Source: UBA2329 sp964577215 (GTDB lineage Bacteria; Bacteroidota; Bacteroidia; Chitinophagales; Saprospiraceae). From it: a stretch of DNA of 64,000 nucleotides. Position numbers and translations under genes: made by a program. The DNA lies in the NCBI GenBank assembly GCA_964577215.1, contig CAZNYK010000001.1, forward strand, positions 27,976-91,975, written 5' to 3'. Position 1 is the stretch's first letter. Each line of letters begins with the position of its first letter. Positions 9,476-17,720 of the stretch are shown one piece after another. The notes below the pieces were generated by a model that did not search any database, had not been told where the DNA came from, and worked only from the letters and a program-made list of their open reading frames with translations.

Positions 9476-10567
9476 ATGAATTTCCTGGTTGACATCGGCC
9501 ATCCGGCGCATGTGCACCTGTTTCGCAACCTGTACAAGGAGCTGAAGCAAAGTGGGCACGAAGTGATCATAAGCGTAAAGAGCATACCCATTGCCCATAA
9601 ATTGCTGGATTTATATGGAATTCCATTCTATGACATAGGCGCGAAATCAGATGGACTATTGGGCAAGTTCAGCGATCAGTTCCGGTTCGGCGCCGCCATC
9701 TGGCGCCTATGCCGCAAACACCGCATCGATATAGCTTTAGGCAGCAGCATCAGCATAGCGCACGTTTCGCGGCTCAGCCCGGTCAAGTCTTTTGTTTTCG
9801 ACGACGACGACAGCGCCGTGCAACCCCTGATGGCAAGGTTCGGCCATCCTTTCGCCGATCACGTCATTTCTCCCAACGTGCTGGATTTCGAGCGAAAGAA
9901 ACCCCACCAACTCACCTATCCCGGTTACCACGAGTTGGCTTACCTTCACCCCAACCGCTTCAAGCCGGATCCTTCGGTGCTGGAAGAAGCGGGGCTTAAG
10001 CCGGGGGAGCCTTTCTTCCTGATGCGTTTCAACGCTTTTAAAGCGCATCACGATGTGGGCGTTTCGGGCTTGTCTATCGAACAAAAGCGATGGCTCGTGC
10101 AGCGCTTAGCCAAGGAGGGCAAGGTGATCATCACTACCGAACGCCATATAGACGATGAATTTTTACCTTACCAGATCAAGGTATCTCCCGAAAAAGCGCA
10201 CTCGCTTTTGTATTACGCCAACATGCTCATAGGAGACAGCCAGACGATGACCTCCGAAGCAGCAGTACTGGGCACGCCTTCCCTGCGATGCAACAGTTTT
10301 GCCGGCCGTATCTCCTACCTGGAAGAAGAAGAAAAAAAATACGAACTAACGTATGCATTTTTGCCCTCTCAATTTGAGGCTTTACAACTCAAGCTGGAAG
10401 AACTCCTGTCCCGCTCCAACCTGAAAGGGGAATGGGCGGAAAGGCGCAGGCGATTGCTTGAGGATAAAATAGACGTCACCGCTTTTATGGTGTGGTTATT
10501 GGAAAACTACCCGGAAAGTTTCCGCAAGGCCAAAACGAATCCGGAACTTTTTGATCAATTCAAATAA
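9476..10567 (+). CDS. DUF354 family GT-B-like protein
   Basis: 363 residues matching DUF354 (archaeal/bacterial GT-B-like proteins found next to WecB). It starts MNFLVDIGHPAHVHLFRNL, the family's N-terminal signature. It has FDDDDSAVQPL in the middle and GDSQTMTSEAAVLGTP as the C-terminal donor-site-like block, which parallels WecB's GGITEE motif. The function of the family is not established; a nucleotide-sugar transferase or epimerase-like role is assumed from fold. Its stop abuts the start of wecB (no gap), a pairing often seen for this family and a strong hint that the two act in one step series. Confidence 0.85.
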   Translation: MNFLVDIGHPAHVHLFRNLYKELKQSGHEVIISVKSIPIAHKLLDLYGIPFYDIGAKSDGLLGKFSDQFRFGAAIWRLCRKHRIDIALGSSISIAHVSRLSPVKSFVFDDDDSAVQPLMARFGHPFADHVISPNVLDFERKKPHQLTYPGYHELAYLHPNRFKPDPSVLEEAGLKPGEPFFLMRFNAFKAHHDVGVSGLSIEQKRWLVQRLAKEGKVIITTERHIDDEFLPYQIKVSPEKAHSLLYYANMLIGDSQTMTSEAAVLGTPSLRCNSFAGRISYLEEEEKKYELTYAFLPSQFEALQLKLEELLSRSNLKGEWAERRRRLLEDKIDVTAFMVWLLENYPESFRKAKTNPELFDQFK

Positions 10568-11716
10568 ATGCCTTTTCCCATGCGCATTACCCTCGTTGCC
10601 GGCGCGCGACCCAACTTCATGAAAGTAGCGCCGGTCATCCGCGCCATCGAAGCCTTCAACCGGGAGGCAGGCGAGCCGGCGATTCACTTTCGCCTGGTAC
10701 ATACCGGGCAACATTACGACAAGAATCTCAGCCAAACTTTTTTTGATGAGTTGGGCATACCCGCCCCTGACAACAACCTGGAAGCAGGCTCGGGAACCCA
10801 GGCCGAACAAACGGCAGCCATTATGGTGGGGTTCGAACAGGAACTCATGCAGTACCGGCCTGATGTGGTGCTGGTGGTGGGCGATGTGACTTCCACCATG
10901 GCCTGTGCCATCGCCTCCAAAAAACTTTGCATTGACGTAGCTCACGTGGAGGCAGGGATCCGCTCCGGCGACCGCACCATGCCGGAGGAGATCAACCGCA
11001 TGGTGACAGATGCCATAACCGATCATTTCTTTACTACCACGGAATGGGCGGGCGATAATTTGCTGCGGGAAGGCGCCGATCCGGAGCATATTCACCTGGT
11101 GGGAAACACCATGATAGATACCTTGCTGGCCAACGAATCGCGGTTCCGCCCCCCTGCCCTGTGGCAGGAAAAGCGGCTGCAACCCGGGGCTTACTTCGTA
11201 CTGACCCTGCACCGCCCCGCCAACGTGGACCAGGAGAAAAAGTTTATTGACCTCATGCAGGAAATCACCCGCAATGCCGCGGGGTTGCCCATCGTTTTTC
11301 CGGTTCATCCCCGTACGGCAAAAGTTTTACAACACCTGACCATAGAGTATCCGGGCTTGATCTGTTGCGAGCCATTGGGCTACCTGGAGTTTAATTACTT
11401 GGTAAAACACGCAAAGGGAGTCATTACCGACTCTGGGGGCATCACCGAGGAAACGACCGTAATGGGCGTCCCCTGCCTGACCCTCCGGGATACTACAGAG
11501 AGACCGGAAACCGTCAGCATCGGCACCAATGAACTCATTGGAACCGATCCCAAAGCGTTGGAGCGCCCTATGAAAAAAATATTGGCCGGCGAGTGGAAAA
11601 AAGGCGCCATACCGCCGCTGTGGGATGGGCGTACCGCCGGCCGGATAGTGGAAAAACTGGGTTTTCTTTACGGGATCGTAAAGTATGTTCCGGAATACGA
11701 CACTTTGTCAGAATAA
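10568..11716 (+). CDS. wecB: UDP-N-acetylglucosamine 2-epimerase (non-hydrolysing)
   Basis: 382 residues; an alternative ATG at 10580 (MRITLVAGARPN) may be the real start. It contains the full WecB set: GARPNFMKVAP, GDVTSTMA, HVEAGIRSGD, MPEEINRMVTD, LHRPANVD and GGITEETTVMGVP followed by TLRDTTERPET. It interconverts UDP-GlcNAc and UDP-ManNAc in the cytoplasm, feeding the dehydrogenase encoded at 13646 to give UDP-ManNAc uronate. It directly follows the DUF354 gene and precedes an asnB-type gene by 21 bases. A second family member at 28300 has a different C-terminal signature, so the two probably act on different sugars. Confidence 0.92.
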   Translation: MPFPMRITLVAGARPNFMKVAPVIRAIEAFNREAGEPAIHFRLVHTGQHYDKNLSQTFFDELGIPAPDNNLEAGSGTQAEQTAAIMVGFEQELMQYRPDVVLVVGDVTSTMACAIASKKLCIDVAHVEAGIRSGDRTMPEEINRMVTDAITDHFFTTTEWAGDNLLREGADPEHIHLVGNTMIDTLLANESRFRPPALWQEKRLQPGAYFVLTLHRPANVDQEKKFIDLMQEITRNAAGLPIVFPVHPRTAKVLQHLTIEYPGLICCEPLGYLEFNYLVKHAKGVITDSGGITEETTVMGVPCLTLRDTTERPETVSIGTNELIGTDPKALERPMKKILAGEWKKGAIPPLWDGRTAGRIVEKLGFLYGIVKYVPEYDTLSE

Positions 11717-11737
11717 GCCCCCAAAAAGAGGTACACC

Positions 11738-13618
11738 ATGTGCGGAATTGTAGGTCTATATCATAAAAATCCCTTGGCGATCAACCCGTCCCTGTTGAAA
11801 AAAATGGGCGACACCCTGAGTCACCGGGGCCCGGACGACGAGGGTTCCTTCATCGACAACCGCGTAGGTTTATACCACAAGAGATTGTCTATCATTGATC
11901 TTTCCGCAGGCCACCAGCCCATGACCGATGGGGATATCACCATTGTTTTCAACGGCGAGATTTACAATTACATCGAATTGCGGCAGATGCTTGCCCGGCA
12001 GGGGCATGTGTTTAAAACCCATTCCGATACGGAGGTCATCCTGAAAATGTACCGCGAATACGGCATGGACGCTGTATCTCAGCTCAACGGGATGTTTGCC
12101 TTTCTGCTCTATGACAAAGGCCGGAATGTTTTGGCTGCGGCGAGAGACCATTTCGGCATTAAACCGTTGTATTTTTTCCAGGACCGCGATAAGATCATCT
12201 TCGCCTCCGAGATCAAGGCCATCCTTTCTCATCCCGAAGTGCCGGCAAAATTGGACCGGGATGCGCTCAACGAATATCTGACCTTCCAATTCGTCCTGGG
12301 AGAAAACACCCTCTTTGAAGGAATAAAAAAGTTGCTGCCGGGCCACTACCAGGTCATGGATTTGTCGAACAACCGCAACCGTTTAGTTAAATTTTGGGAA
12401 CCGAATTTCAAGGTGGATCCTCATCATACGGAGGAGTACTTTGTTTACGAATTGCAGCGCCTGCTCGAAGACGCTGTGAAAATACAGTTGCGCAGCGATG
12501 TGCCCTTCGGCGCTTACCTGAGCGGCGGTATCGACTCCAGCGTAGTGTCCATTTTAGCCTCGCGGCATACGCCCGCGGGTTTGAAGACCTTTACCGGCGC
12601 CTTTCGCGAGGGCCCGGAATACGATGAGACCGCCTATGCGCGCATCGCGGCAGATCACTGCAAAGCCGAAATGCACACCGTGTATCCCACGGAGCAGGAT
12701 TTTATCGATCTGCTGCCAAAGCTCATATACCATATGGACGAGCCGGTGGCCGGCCCCGGCCTGTTCCCGCAATATGTGGTTTCACGGCTGGCCTCCCGGA
12801 ACGTCAAGGTTGTGCTCGGCGGCCAGGGAGGCGATGAAATCTTCGGAGGATATACGCGTTATGTGGTGGCGTACCTCGAACAGGCCATCAAAGGCGCCAT
12901 ATACGAAACCAATGACGAGGGGGAGCATGTCGTATCCCTGAAGTCCATTCTGCCCAACCTTCCCAGTTTGCGGCAATACGGCCCTATGATCAGGGATTTT
13001 TGGAAAAAAGGAGTCTTTGAGGATATGGACCGCCGGTATTTCCACCTCATTGACCGCAGCGAAGGCGCCCTGGCCCTCTTTTCCGGCGATTTTCAGCAGC
13101 AATACGACCGGGAAAAGATTTTCGCCAGCTTCCAGAACTTGTTCAACCACCCCGATACCCAATCGTATTTCAACAAGATGACCCACTTCGACATGTTCGG
13201 CAGCTTGCCCGCTTTGCTTCAGGTGGAAGACAGGGTAAGCATGGCGGTCTCCTTAGAGTCGCGGGTTCCCTTGCTGGACAGAAGGATCGTGGATCTCGTT
13301 TCCAGCATGCCCGTGCGGATGAAGTTCAAGGGGGGTGAGATGAAATACATCATGAAACTGGCATCCGGGAATATTTTGCCGAAGCAGATAATTGAACGAA
13401 AAGACAAAATGGGGTTTCCCGTGCCGCTTCAGATATGGGCCAAGTCGGGGGCTTCCGATTTTGTAAAGGATGTGTTGCTGTCCCAATCTTGCAGGAATCG
13501 TGGTATATTTGACATGGCTGCGCTGGAAGGGCTCATCGGCAACGAGCGCGCTTTCGGCAGGACGCTTTGGGGCGCACTGTGTATCGAGCTGTGGTTCCGG
13601 CAATTCATTGACAATTGA
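11738..13618 (+). CDS. asnB: Asparagine synthetase (glutamine-hydrolysing) family amidotransferase, second intact copy
   Basis: 626 residues starting MCGIVG, so the Cys2 glutaminase nucleophile is present. PP-loop SGGIDSS begins at residue 262, followed by GGQGGDEIFGGY. It is a full-length AsnB-type enzyme and resembles the group often annotated as exosortase- or capsule-associated amidotransferase. It sits between wecB and the nucleotide-sugar dehydrogenase, exactly where an enzyme amidating UDP-ManNAc uronate to the uronamide would be expected. This is inference from position; true asparagine synthesis cannot be excluded. Spacing to the next gene is 27 bases. Confidence 0.9.
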   Translation: MCGIVGLYHKNPLAINPSLLKKMGDTLSHRGPDDEGSFIDNRVGLYHKRLSIIDLSAGHQPMTDGDITIVFNGEIYNYIELRQMLARQGHVFKTHSDTEVILKMYREYGMDAVSQLNGMFAFLLYDKGRNVLAAARDHFGIKPLYFFQDRDKIIFASEIKAILSHPEVPAKLDRDALNEYLTFQFVLGENTLFEGIKKLLPGHYQVMDLSNNRNRLVKFWEPNFKVDPHHTEEYFVYELQRLLEDAVKIQLRSDVPFGAYLSGGIDSSVVSILASRHTPAGLKTFTGAFREGPEYDETAYARIAADHCKAEMHTVYPTEQDFIDLLPKLIYHMDEPVAGPGLFPQYVVSRLASRNVKVVLGGQGGDEIFGGYTRYVVAYLEQAIKGAIYETNDEGEHVVSLKSILPNLPSLRQYGPMIRDFWKKGVFEDMDRRYFHLIDRSEGALALFSGDFQQQYDREKIFASFQNLFNHPDTQSYFNKMTHFDMFGSLPALLQVEDRVSMAVSLESRVPLLDRRIVDLVSSMPVRMKFKGGEMKYIMKLASGNILPKQIIERKDKMGFPVPLQIWAKSGASDFVKDVLLSQSCRNRGIFDMAALEGLIGNERAFGRTLWGALCIELWFRQFIDN

Positions 13619-13645
13619 ATCATCTGATAACCAACCTTTAGCATC

Positions 13646-15382
13646 ATGAAAATCAAATTGAATCCGCACAAGGAGTTTGACTGGAAAGTAGAAAAGATCG
13701 GCGTAGTCGGCCCCGGTATCGTGGGCATGCCCATGGCAGCGCTGCTGGCCAATGCCCGCATCAGGATAGGCACAGACGCGCCGGCAAAAGTCCTGGTCGT
13801 ACAGCGGAATTCCACTAACTCCGGGTGGAAAGTCGACGCCATCAATGCCGGAAAATCCGTGATCGGCGGCATAGAACCGGGATTGGACGACGTAGTACGG
13901 GAATGCGTGGCCGAAGGCATTCTGTCTGCCACCCATGATTTCACTCACCTGGCCGACGCAGACGTCATACTCGTATGTGTACAAACAGATAAAAAAGGTT
14001 TTGAACCTGACTACGGCCCCATGTTCGGCGCATTGACTTCCCTGGCGGAGGCTTTACAAAAGAAACCCGCCCATAAAACGCCTTTGGTCGTATTTGAATC
14101 CACGCTGGCGCCTTCCACCATGACCACCCTGATGCGCGAACATTTCGAGCGGTATGGGTTGATAGAGGGCGAAGATATTTTGCTGGGCAACAGCCCCAAC
14201 CGCGTCATGCCCGGCCGCTTGGTGGAGAGAGTCACCCAGTCCGACAAATTAGTGGCCGGCCTTCATCCCGAAACGCCGCGCATGATCAAAGCCATCTACA
14301 GCCACATCGTGACGCAGGGAACGCTTCACCAGACGAACAGCATGACGGCCGAGGTGGTCAAAACGCTTGAAAATGCCTACCGCGACGTGCGCATCGCTTA
14401 CTCCAGCGAGATCGTGCGCTACTGCGACGAGCACAATATCGATTTCTATGCCGTCCGGGATCAGATTAACGAACGGCTGGCGCAAAGCGACAGCGCTTCC
14501 ACCGACCCCAACGCTGTTCCCAGCGGCGGAATCCTCATACCCATGGTCGGCGTAGGGGGGCACTGCCTGCCCAAAGACGGCATCCTGCTGTGGTGGCGCC
14601 GCATTGAGAGCGGGGCGGATACATCGAGCAGCCTGATCATAAAATCACGCGTCATCAATGACGAATCGCCGGCGGAAACCATTCGCCTGGCCGAACGCAG
14701 TTTTGGAAGTCTCAACGGCAAAAACGTAGCGGTGCTGGGCACGGCCTATCGTTTCAACTCTGAAGATACCCGCAATTCACCCTCTATCGCCCTGGCCTTG
14801 CAACTAATGGAAAAAGGTTGTACGGTCACCCTGCACGATCCATATGTGAAACCCGACGACCAGAATTTGCTTCATTTCAAAGTGAACCGGCATTTCACCA
14901 ATGATGCCGCACAAGCCGTGGCAGAAGCCGACTACATCTTCTTCGGCACCGCGCACCGGAATTACATGGAGGGCATTACCGGCATCCTCCAGCAAGCCGG
15001 CAAGCTCAAGGGCGTCGTGGATGCCTGCAATTTGTTCACCCGCGAGAGCATCGAGTCCAAAGGTATCGGATACGCCGGTATCGGCAGGGGCTTGCAGGCG
15101 CCTTCGCCGGAGTTTATCGATTTTGCATATAAAGGCTTCCGCGCTATGGAAAGAGGGCTGGCTAATGAAGTGGAAGCTGTCATCGGTTTTTTAAACGACC
15201 ACTATGTGAGCGAGGCCTTCAACGCAGTGAAGTTTGAAGAAGTGCAGCGCCTGGCCGGCAGTTGCAATACCGGCTGCGAAATCGCCGAACCCGGACCGGT
15301 AGCGCCTTTAACTGCCTACCATGGATTTCGGCCCCGCCTGGTAGAGTGTGCACAAAGCCTTTATACAACTGCCGGCAAATAG
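13646..15382 (+). CDS. UDP-glucose/GDP-mannose dehydrogenase family protein, extended form
   Basis: 578 residues against about 420-440 for WecC/Ugd. An NAD-binding GPGIVG lies at 22-27 and the catalytic cysteine is in GGHCLPKDG (Cys307). The C-terminal UDP-binding domain follows (VAVLGTAYRFNSEDTRNSPS). The family oxidises C6 of a nucleotide sugar to a uronate with two NAD+. Given wecB upstream, UDP-ManNAc is the likely substrate. Oddities are an N-terminal extension before the Rossmann fold, an enlarged region between strands, and about 100 extra C-terminal residues with SCNTGC that I do not recognise. Start ATG 13646 is the first in frame after the asnB stop. Confidence 0.85.
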   Translation: MKIKLNPHKEFDWKVEKIGVVGPGIVGMPMAALLANARIRIGTDAPAKVLVVQRNSTNSGWKVDAINAGKSVIGGIEPGLDDVVRECVAEGILSATHDFTHLADADVILVCVQTDKKGFEPDYGPMFGALTSLAEALQKKPAHKTPLVVFESTLAPSTMTTLMREHFERYGLIEGEDILLGNSPNRVMPGRLVERVTQSDKLVAGLHPETPRMIKAIYSHIVTQGTLHQTNSMTAEVVKTLENAYRDVRIAYSSEIVRYCDEHNIDFYAVRDQINERLAQSDSASTDPNAVPSGGILIPMVGVGGHCLPKDGILLWWRRIESGADTSSSLIIKSRVINDESPAETIRLAERSFGSLNGKNVAVLGTAYRFNSEDTRNSPSIALALQLMEKGCTVTLHDPYVKPDDQNLLHFKVNRHFTNDAAQAVAEADYIFFGTAHRNYMEGITGILQQAGKLKGVVDACNLFTRESIESKGIGYAGIGRGLQAPSPEFIDFAYKGFRAMERGLANEVEAVIGFLNDHYVSEAFNAVKFEEVQRLAGSCNTGCEIAEPGPVAPLTAYHGFRPRLVECAQSLYTTAGK

Positions 15383-15415
15383 GACGGCTTTTTCAAACCG
15401 GAAAACGATCGTAGC

Positions 15416-16765
15416 ATGAACAACACCAAGAAACACTGGGGCATTGTCGGAGGCGGTATCCTGGGAATGCAGATAGCCAACAAACTTTCGCAGCTGGGCC
15501 ATGAGGTCACCATTTTGGAAGCAGGCTCATCGCTGGGCGGGCTTACTGCGCCCTGGAAACTGGGCGAAATCAGTTGGGATAAGTACTACCATGTCATCCT
15601 CCTTTCGGATACCTCTTTGCGGGATTTGCTGGCAGAGCTCGGCCTGGAGAAGGAACTGCGATGGGTAGAAACCAAAACCGGCTTCCTCACGGACAGGAAG
15701 TTGTACTCCATGTCCAATTCCATAGAATTTTTAAAATTTCCGCCTTTATCGCTGATTGATAAGTTCAGGTTGGGCGCTACGATTTTCTTCGCTTCGCGGG
15801 TGAAAAACTGGAAACGGTTGGAGGGAATACCCGTAGCAGATTGGCTGAGGCGTTTGTCCGGAAAAAATACCTTTGAGAAAATCTGGCTGCCCTTGCTGCG
15901 CGCCAAGCTGGGAGAAAACTACCGGCACACTTCCGCAGCTTTTATCTGGGCCACCATTCAGCGGATGTATGCTGCCCGCCGCACCGGCCTGAAGAAAGAA
16001 TTGTTCGGCTATGTAGCGGGGGGATACCACCGCATCCTGGAGGTCTTCACCCGGCGATTGCTTTCGCAGGGGGTACAGGTCAAAACCGGATTTGCCGCTG
16101 CGAGGGTATATGCTTCTGATGAAGGCGATCCGGCGGTGGAAAGCAAGCAAGGAGAAACCCTGACATTTGACGAAATCATCCTTACCGTTCCCTCCCCTAT
16201 CGCCGCCGGCATTTGCGAAGGCTTAGACAAAGAAGAATTGGAAAGGCACCGTCAAGTGGAATATCTGGGCGTGATCTGCGCATCCGTGCTGCTCAAGAAA
16301 AGCATTTCGCCGTTCTACGTGACCAATATTACCGACGATTCGCCCTTCACCGGCGTAATTGAAATGACCAACATAGTGGACCCGGAATTTTTTAATGGGC
16401 ATTCTTTGGTATATTTACCGAAATACGTGAAGAAAAGCGATCCGATGTTCAGTTGGAGCGACGAGGAGATCGAGGCTCACTTCAGGAAGAGCCTGCTGGA
16501 GATGTACCCCGGCATTGAGGAGGCGGATTTGATCGTCATGCAGGTAGCCCGCGTAGCCAACGTCTTTGCCTTGGCCACGTTGAATTATTCTGAAAACCTG
16601 CCGCCTGTCGCTACTTCCCTTCCCGGCGTGTACATCCTCAACTCCGCCCATATTGTCAATGGCACCTTAAACGTGAACGAAACGCTGCAAGTGGCCGACA
16701 GGGAACTGCCGGCCGTGCTGGAAGCAGCGAATTACTCAAGGACTATAAACATCACACATGAGTAA
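15416..16765 (+). CDS. FAD-dependent oxidoreductase, UDP-galactopyranose mutase / amine-oxidase-like
   Basis: 449 residues. The N-terminal dinucleotide fold has GGGILG (12-17) and the second FAD motif (SSLGGLTAPW, just after the acidic strand end). Later come the substrate-domain WLPLLRAKLG and the C-terminal FAD loop (VYILNSAHIVNGTLNVNETL). It belongs with protoporphyrinogen-oxidase/UGM-like flavoproteins common in O-antigen and EPS loci. A specific reaction cannot be assigned: ring contraction, desaturation or reduction of a glycan precursor are all possible. It overlaps the next deacetylase gene by 8 bases, indicating translational coupling. Confidence 0.8.
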   Translation: MNNTKKHWGIVGGGILGMQIANKLSQLGHEVTILEAGSSLGGLTAPWKLGEISWDKYYHVILLSDTSLRDLLAELGLEKELRWVETKTGFLTDRKLYSMSNSIEFLKFPPLSLIDKFRLGATIFFASRVKNWKRLEGIPVADWLRRLSGKNTFEKIWLPLLRAKLGENYRHTSAAFIWATIQRMYAARRTGLKKELFGYVAGGYHRILEVFTRRLLSQGVQVKTGFAAARVYASDEGDPAVESKQGETLTFDEIILTVPSPIAAGICEGLDKEELERHRQVEYLGVICASVLLKKSISPFYVTNITDDSPFTGVIEMTNIVDPEFFNGHSLVYLPKYVKKSDPMFSWSDEEIEAHFRKSLLEMYPGIEEADLIVMQVARVANVFALATLNYSENLPPVATSLPGVYILNSAHIVNGTLNVNETLQVADRELPAVLEAANYSRTINITHE

Positions 16766-17720
16766 GCCATTAGCAGGCATCTCGCTTGACCTCGACAACC
16801 AGTGGTCTTATATGAAGATCAACGGGGTCGCAGGATGGGAGGAGTTTCCCTCCTATTTAGATGCCTTTATCCCCCACGTCCTGGAAACACTGGACGAACT
16901 TAGGTTGAAAATCACGTTTTTCATCGTAGGCAAGGATGCCGCTTTAGACAAAAACCGCGAGTACCTGCAGGAGATCGTACACAACGGGCACGAAGTGGGC
17001 AATCATTCGTTCCTGCACGATTCCTGGCTTCACACGTACGCCCGCGAGCAGTTGGAAATCGAAATAGCCCAGGCGGAGGAGCACATCGAGCGGGTCACCG
17101 GGCAAAGGACCACCGGCTTCAGAGGGCCGGGGTTCAGTTGGAGCCCCCTTTTACTTGAGGTGCTCCGGGAGCGCGGGTATCGCTACGATGCTTCCACCTT
17201 CCCCACTTACCTCGGCCCTCTTGCCCGGGCCTATTACTTTTGGCACTCTAATCTTACGAAGGAAGAACGGGAAACCCGCAAGGACCTTTTCGGTTCCTTC
17301 AAGGAAGGATTTCGGCCGGTCAAACCTTATTATTGGCGCCTGCCCAATGGGGAGTCTATCCTGGAAATCCCGGTGACAACCATCCCCGTGATCAAAACGC
17401 CCTTCCACTTTAGCTACCTGTTGTATTTAGCCGGGTTTTCAACGCTGCTGATGGATGCTTACCTGGAATTGGCCGTCCAAATGTGCAAGCTGACCGGAAC
17501 ACAACCCAGCTACTTATTACACCCGCTCGACCTCATCGGCGGAGACCAGATACCTGCACTCAAGTTTTTTCCCGGTATGGATATCAGCAGCAGGCGAAAA
17601 GTGGAGATTTTCTCAAGAGTGATGGAAAAGCTCGGCAAGCATTACGATTTGGTCAATATGGACACTTATGCCGGTTCCTTCGAAGGAGGAAAGATTGCCT
17701 TCAAGCCAACTGAGGCTTAA
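16758..17720 (+). CDS. Polysaccharide deacetylase (NodB homology domain)
   Basis: 320 residues with the classic NodB motifs: ISLDLD (catalytic Asp-x-Asp, residues 9-13), GNHSFLHDSW (the zinc H-x3-H) and GFRGPGFSW (motif 3), then HPLDL near the C terminus (motif 5). It is thus the best-preserved deacetylase of the three in this locus and is expected to N- or O-deacetylate the growing glycan. The length and arrangement resemble EPS deacetylases of exosortase-type loci. No signal peptide is apparent, so it probably acts on lipid-linked intermediates in the cytoplasm. It overlaps both neighbours (8 bases upstream, up to 53 bases downstream). Confidence 0.85.
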   Translation: MSKPLAGISLDLDNQWSYMKINGVAGWEEFPSYLDAFIPHVLETLDELRLKITFFIVGKDAALDKNREYLQEIVHNGHEVGNHSFLHDSWLHTYAREQLEIEIAQAEEHIERVTGQRTTGFRGPGFSWSPLLLEVLRERGYRYDASTFPTYLGPLARAYYFWHSNLTKEERETRKDLFGSFKEGFRPVKPYYWRLPNGESILEIPVTTIPVIKTPFHFSYLLYLAGFSTLLMDAYLELAVQMCKLTGTQPSYLLHPLDLIGGDQIPALKFFPGMDISSRRKVEIFSRVMEKLGKHYDLVNMDTYAGSFEGGKIAFKPTEA

